From NCBI GenBank assembly GCA_002440145.1, contig DJRS01000117.1, positions 1-6,943 on the forward strand: a stretch of DNA of 6,943 bases. Reading direction: 5' to 3'. The translations under genes were made by a program, and so were the position numbers. Every line of letters begins with the position of its first letter. Position 1 is the first letter of the stretch. The notes beneath the pieces were generated by a model. It made no database searches, was not told the DNA's origin, and worked only from the letters and a program-made list of their open reading frames with translations. Shown one piece after another: positions 5,690 to 6,943 of the stretch. The DNA comes from Verrucomicrobia bacterium UBA6354. GTDB lineage: Bacteria > Verrucomicrobiota > Kiritimatiellia > RFP12 > UBA1067.

Positions 5690-6943
5690 TCATCCCTTCG
5701 CGGCCACGTCGTCTTCGAGCGAATCGATCCATTCGTCGATCGCGGCGATTTCGCGCGGAATGTCGATGGACTGGGGACAATGCGGCGAACAGCGTCCGCA
5801 CCCCGTGCAGTGGTCCGCGCGGCGCAGTTCCTCGGGAATGGCCTTGCGGTACGCCTTCAGGACGTCCTTCGCGGAAGGTTGCGTCTGCGCGACGAGGAAG
5901 TTGTTGCGGAACTGCAGGATGGCCACGATGTCCAGTCCGTACGGACACGGCATGCAGTAGTTGCAGCTGTTGCAGGGTATCGTGTTGAGCGAAAGCATGC
6001 GCCGCGCGGCGCGTTCGAGCGCGGCGAATTCGTTCGCGTCGCACGGCTTGAGCGGGGAGAACGTCGCGAGGTTCTCCTCGATGTGTTCCGTCCGCGTCAT
6101 GCCCGAGAGGACCGTCAAGACCTTCGGGAAACTGCCGCAGAAACGAAACGCCCACTTCGCGAGCGTCGCCTCGGGGTCGAGCGGCGTCAGCTCGTGCGCC
6201 AGCGCGTAGTTGTAGCGCGCGAGGCGTCCGCCCAGCAGCGGCTCCATGATGACGACGGGGATGTCCAGCTTCGCCAGAGTCCGGTACAGGTATTCGGCGT
6301 CGAGGTTGCGCGCATTCACCTCCTTCGCGTGCCGCCAGTCGACGTAGTTCATCTGGATCTGCGCGAAATCCCACTTGTACGTGCCGTGATGCGCAATGCA
6401 CCACTCGAACGCCTTCGGGTCGCCGTGGTAGGAAAACCCGAGATGGCGGATCTTCCCCTGCGCGCGCAGGTCGGCGCACCAGTCCAAGGCGCCGTTCTCC
6501 AGGTAGCGCTTCGAAAACGTCGAGAAGTCCTTGCCGTTGCCGATGGAATGCAGAAGGTAGTTGTCGATGTAGTCCGTCTGCAGGAACTTGAGCGAGTCGG
6601 CGAACATCTTCTTGCATTCCGCGAGCGGATACTGCCGCGGGGCGAAGTTCGAGAGTTTGGTCGCGAGGATGTAGTCCTTGCGGTCGTAGCCGCTCGCCTT
6701 CAGGGCCTTGCCCAGCGCGGCCTCCGATTCGCCGCGGCAATAGGCGGGCGACGTGTCGAAATAGTTGACGCCGCCGTCCAGGAGCATTTTGATCTGGCGG
6801 TTCAGAAGATCCTGGTCGATCGCCGAAGCGGAGTACCCCTGCGCCCAGCTCGCCGCATGCTTGCCGTCGACCGTCTGCATGCGCATCGCCCCGTAGCCCA
6901 GAAGCGAAACCTTCTTCCCGTCCATCGCATAGTGTGAGGTCAT
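5690..6943 (-). CDS. Aldo/keto reductase with two C-terminal 4Fe-4S motifs (COG1453 type)
   Basis: This 417-aa cytoplasmic protein is an NAD(P)H-type aldo/keto reductase fused to a ferredoxin-like tail. The TIM-barrel part covers about residues 8-300 and opens with a VSLLGYGAMRM stretch. The AKR catalytic tetrad is complete: Asp63 and Tyr68 (YFDTSPAY), Lys96 (ATKLS) and His132 (LLHS). The tail carries C324-x2-C327-x2-C330-x2-C333-P and C379-x2-C382-x2-C385-x3-C389-P, each able to hold a 4Fe-4S cluster. This architecture is known from anaerobes; the substrate is generally unknown, and nothing here identifies it. The clusters suggest electrons may come from or go to ferredoxin-like partners such as those encoded downstream. 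The ATG at 6943 falls on the last base of the window, so its ribosome site cannot be seen; Met7 is an alternative start, but residues before it fit the family. It is followed after 36 bases by the NimA-like gene. Confidence 0.93.
   Translation of the reverse strand: MTSHYAMDGKKVSLLGYGAMRMQTVDGKHAASWAQGYSASAIDQDLLNRQIKMLLDGGVNYFDTSPAYCRGESEAALGKALKASGYDRKDYILATKLSNFAPRQYPLAECKKMFADSLKFLQTDYIDNYLLHSIGNGKDFSTFSKRYLENGALDWCADLRAQGKIRHLGFSYHGDPKAFEWCIAHHGTYKWDFAQIQMNYVDWRHAKEVNARNLDAEYLYRTLAKLDIPVVIMEPLLGGRLARYNYALAHELTPLDPEATLAKWAFRFCGSFPKVLTVLSGMTRTEHIEENLATFSPLKPCDANEFAALERAARRMLSLNTIPCNSCNYCMPCPYGLDIVAILQFRNNFLVAQTQPSAKDVLKAYRKAIPEELRRADHCTGCGRCSPHCPQSIDIPREIAAIDEWIDSLEDDVAAKG

Noticed and set aside
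5072..6937. 621-codon plus-strand open frame
   Set aside because: It spans three minus-strand features including gene gaps and has no recognisable domain; antisense shadow of the aldo/keto reductase and NimA-like genes.

Overview
The window holds seven genes, all on the minus strand, so it reads from right (6943) to left (1). Gaps are only 28-40 bases, or the genes overlap, which makes one co-directional operon very likely. It looks like a GC-rich strict anaerobe: an aldo/keto reductase with two ferredoxin-type motifs, two iron-sulfur flavoproteins and a polyferredoxin membrane protein are typical of gut or sediment anaerobes. A lipoprotein signal and a twin-arginine-like motif suggest a diderm. 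I lean towards the PVC group (Kiritimatiellota/Lentisphaerota type) because the proteins resemble Bacteroidota-type anaerobe proteins but the GC is high; this taxonomic guess is weak.

Layout in transcription order: (1) 6943-5690, COG1453-type aldo/keto reductase with a complete Asp-Tyr-Lys-His tetrad and two C-terminal 4Fe-4S motifs; its start lies exactly at the window edge. (2) 5653-5174, NimA-like flavin-binding protein of the pyridoxamine phosphate oxidase fold. (3) 5145-3469, a 558-aa membrane iron-sulfur protein that joins a NapH-like four-helix part, a NapG-like four-cluster ferredoxin part and a C-terminal DUF1893-like domain. (4) 3433-3068, small lipoprotein. (5) 3029-2478 and (6) 2481-1873, two iron-sulfur flavoproteins joined by an ATGA overlap. 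(7) 1832-69, a 1-deoxy-D-xylulose-5-phosphate synthase-like enzyme with several changed substrate-side residues. A further reading frame may begin at 69 (TGATG overlap) and leave the window.

Read together, the locus is mostly electron-transfer proteins: a membrane polyferredoxin, small FMN/Fe-S carriers, a flavin-binding reductase-like protein and an Fe-S oxidoreductase, with one thiamine-diphosphate enzyme at the end. A shared redox role is inference. No promoter is visible inside the operon, so it probably lies beyond 6943. I saw no terminator, tRNA, CRISPR array, insertion sequence or phage gene. The most notable points are the three-part membrane protein, the divergent DXS-like active site, and 16-base leader repeats that duplicate the ribosome-binding site in two separate gene gaps.
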